From NCBI GenBank assembly GCA_030535355.1, contig JAUNIO010000003.1:1-52771 (forward strand): 52,771 bases of DNA, in the 5' to 3' direction. Source of the DNA: a bacterium. GTDB taxonomy: Bacteria; Vulcanimicrobiota; Xenobia; Xenobiales; Xenobiaceae. A program made the position numbers and the translations under genes. This document shows, piece after piece, positions 51,503 through 52,771 of this stretch (the stretch's first letter is position 1; every line of letters begins with the position of its first letter). The notes under the pieces are model-generated. The model was not told where the DNA came from and did no database searches. It saw only the letters and a program-made list of their open reading frames with translations.

Positions 51503-52771
51503 TTACTTCAAACGAGTCAGGCGCAAAGTTTTACTGGCAGAATCCCACGTGTGCGGGACGTTAAACGCGTTGAGCACTGGCCGTATGGGAATCATGGCCG
51601 TACTGCCGAATTTCACCGCTGTGCCTCCCTGCTCAGCATTTTTACCGGCCGGGATAATTTCTTTGCTCATATCAAACGCTTCATCTACGGGAAAATACAG
51701 GGTAGTATTGCCGTAAGTTACTTTAACTAACTGGCGCGTACTATCCCACTCTACAGTCATCCCCAACGAAGAAGCCACTTTAGCCGGAGCGATCAGGATG
51801 CCTTCCATAAGCACAGGCTGCTCAGGCCATTGCACCTCTTCGTCATTGATGAGGATGTTTACGGGAATATTGGGATTAGCCGTAGTTAAATCCAAAGCCA
51901 TGCCGTCTTTATACACACAACTGCGCAATTCTTCGGCATCTACGCCGAAGCCGCTGTTTAGCAAAGCTTTTTCCGCGGCGTTGTAGGGATTCGCTATGCC
52001 ATAGACATCGGGAAAGGTCACCAGGCAGTACACGCCTTTTGTTTCATCATAGCCGACTTTGGCAGTTTCATACTCAATGCGCACTGGCCAGCCGACCTGC
52101 ACCCGCTCATACAGCTCATGCACCGAGTTAGGATACATGCGCATACATCCATGCGACACAGCCTGGCCTATAGACATGGGGCTGGTGGTGGAATGCAGGC
52201 CAATACCCGGCGTACTGAGTCCAATCCAGCGATCTCCCAAAGGATTGTTGGGGCCAGCAGGTACGGGTTCTTCGCCCATATTGGCCCATTCGGGAGGCAG
52301 CCATACAGGATCAACAGTTTTATTGGCTATAGAAAAATTTCCTTGCGGGGTTGCAAAACGCCCGGGCTGACCTATAGCTATAGGGTAAAACTTTACAAAA
52401 GCGCCATCGCGGAACAAAAATACTCCGCGTTCTGGCAAATTAACCACCAAGCCATTGCTGGGAGGATTAGCCGGCAATACGCGGCGGCTGGGTACCAGCA
52501 ATTCTGTCCCCGCAGCTACGTTCACGCTGTCAGGGCTGAGATTGTTGGCAAATGCCAAATGTTCGATAGCCAAACCGTAAGATTTGGCTATCGAATAGAG
52601 ATTCTCCCCTAGCTGGACCACGTGCACGCGATCTTTACCCACAGCTTGGCGAACGCTGTCAGCCTCAGCGGGATTTATACCCAAATAAAGGCAGAGCACT
52701 GCGCATAAAACTGCCGCTATACGCAAACGAAATACTTTTGAATTCATCCTACCAGATATACAACCAGACAT
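51503..52771 (-). CDS. LysM / L,D-transpeptidase (YkuD) with CuAO-N-like domain
   Basis: The visible protein is 422 residues; it may start at ATG 52747, at 52771, or beyond the window edge. From residue 9 there is a signal peptide (cleavage after AEA). A LysM domain (HVVQLGENLYSIAKSYG, about 48-64) binds peptidoglycan. The YkuD catalytic domain has GLHSTTSP and the active-site SHGCMRMYP motif (Cys about 209). It forms 3-3 cross-links or attaches proteins to peptidoglycan in the periplasm. The C-terminus is a copper-amine-oxidase N-like domain in two halves (SLGMTVEWDSTRQLVKVTYG, FNVPHTWDSASKTLRLTR). This three-part layout is common in Negativicutes and Clostridia. The lipoprotein gene lies downstream. 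Confidence 0.9.
   Translation of the reverse strand: MSGCISGRMNSKVFRLRIAAVLCAVLCLYLGINPAEADSVRQAVGKDRVHVVQLGENLYSIAKSYGLAIEHLAFANNLSPDSVNVAAGTELLVPSRRVLPANPPSNGLVVNLPERGVFLFRDGAFVKFYPIAIGQPGRFATPQGNFSIANKTVDPVWLPPEWANMGEEPVPAGPNNPLGDRWIGLSTPGIGLHSTTSPMSIGQAVSHGCMRMYPNSVHELYERVQVGWPVRIEYETAKVGYDETKGVYCLVTFPDVYGIANPYNAAEKALLNSGFGVDAEELRSCVYKDGMALDLTTANPNIPVNILINDEEVQWPEQPVLMEGILIAPAKVASSLGMTVEWDSTRQLVKVTYGNTTLYFPVDEAFDMSKEIIPAGKNAEQGGTAVKFGSTAMIPIRPVLNAFNVPHTWDSASKTLRLTRLK

Overview
The window looks like a chromosomal segment of a Gram-negative-type (diderm) Firmicute, most plausibly a gut or rumen member of the Negativicutes. The reasons are a Firmicutes-style housekeeping block (mutS2, an ACT-domain protein, gmk), a LysM plus L,D-transpeptidase plus copper-amine-oxidase-N protein, and a glycosyltransferase family 9 (heptosyltransferase-like) gene and BamE-like proteins that imply an outer membrane. 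Base composition is near balanced, except for an AT-rich island at about 5.2-7.4 kb. The genus is inference only; there is no rRNA here.

Layout. 0.2-3.0 kb: a leaderless coiled-coil protein with three tandem CHAP domains. 3.2-7.1 kb: an AAA-ATPase/nuclease gene, a frameshifted remnant of a second ATPase, and two AT-rich genes. One of those is a secreted protein whose signal peptide is interrupted by a (CT)10 tract in an apparent OFF phase. 7.4-11.2 kb: one very large helicase gene (DUF4011/DUF3320 family) reduced to three fragments in three frames by two internal deletions. 11.2-23.5 kb: Sel1/TPR repeat proteins and zinc-ribbon membrane proteins, interrupted by a DUF4143 ATPase and an Rpn-like nuclease on the other strand. 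23.7-26.8 kb: a pair of paralogous Cys-rich lipoproteins, one long with tandem repeats and one short. 27-31.6 kb: a BamE-like repeat protein, a RelB/YoeB-type toxin-antitoxin pair with a truncated toxin, and a TetR regulator divergent from a P1B metal ATPase. 31.7-34 kb: two identical tRNA-Pro(GGG) genes, a GT9 glycosyltransferase and a small exported protein.

34.1-46.7 kb is one long minus-strand block. At its upstream end are four tandem paralogs of an unrecognised extracytoplasmic protein family. A SAM methyltransferase, mutS2, an ACT-domain protein, gmk, a small acidic protein and a MATE transporter follow. 46.9-50.6 kb (plus strand) holds an inositol-monophosphatase-like gene, a TPR protein and a YfhO-type membrane protein. 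50.7-52.8 kb (minus strand) holds a BamE-like lipoprotein and an L,D-transpeptidase.

Themes. Several genes serve the cell envelope (L,D-transpeptidase, GT9, YfhO, lipoproteins, BamE-like proteins, MATE, P1B ATPase). There is strong local paralog expansion (zinc ribbons, Sel1 proteins, the four-gene family, lipoprotein repeats). There are many signs of decay or switching: the CT tract, two 11-bp tandem duplications, an ATA at a start-codon position, a truncated toxin and a deleted helicase. An intergenic repeat family occurs as two almost identical 80-bp copies 42 kb apart plus partial copies. No CRISPR array, insertion sequence or prophage was seen.
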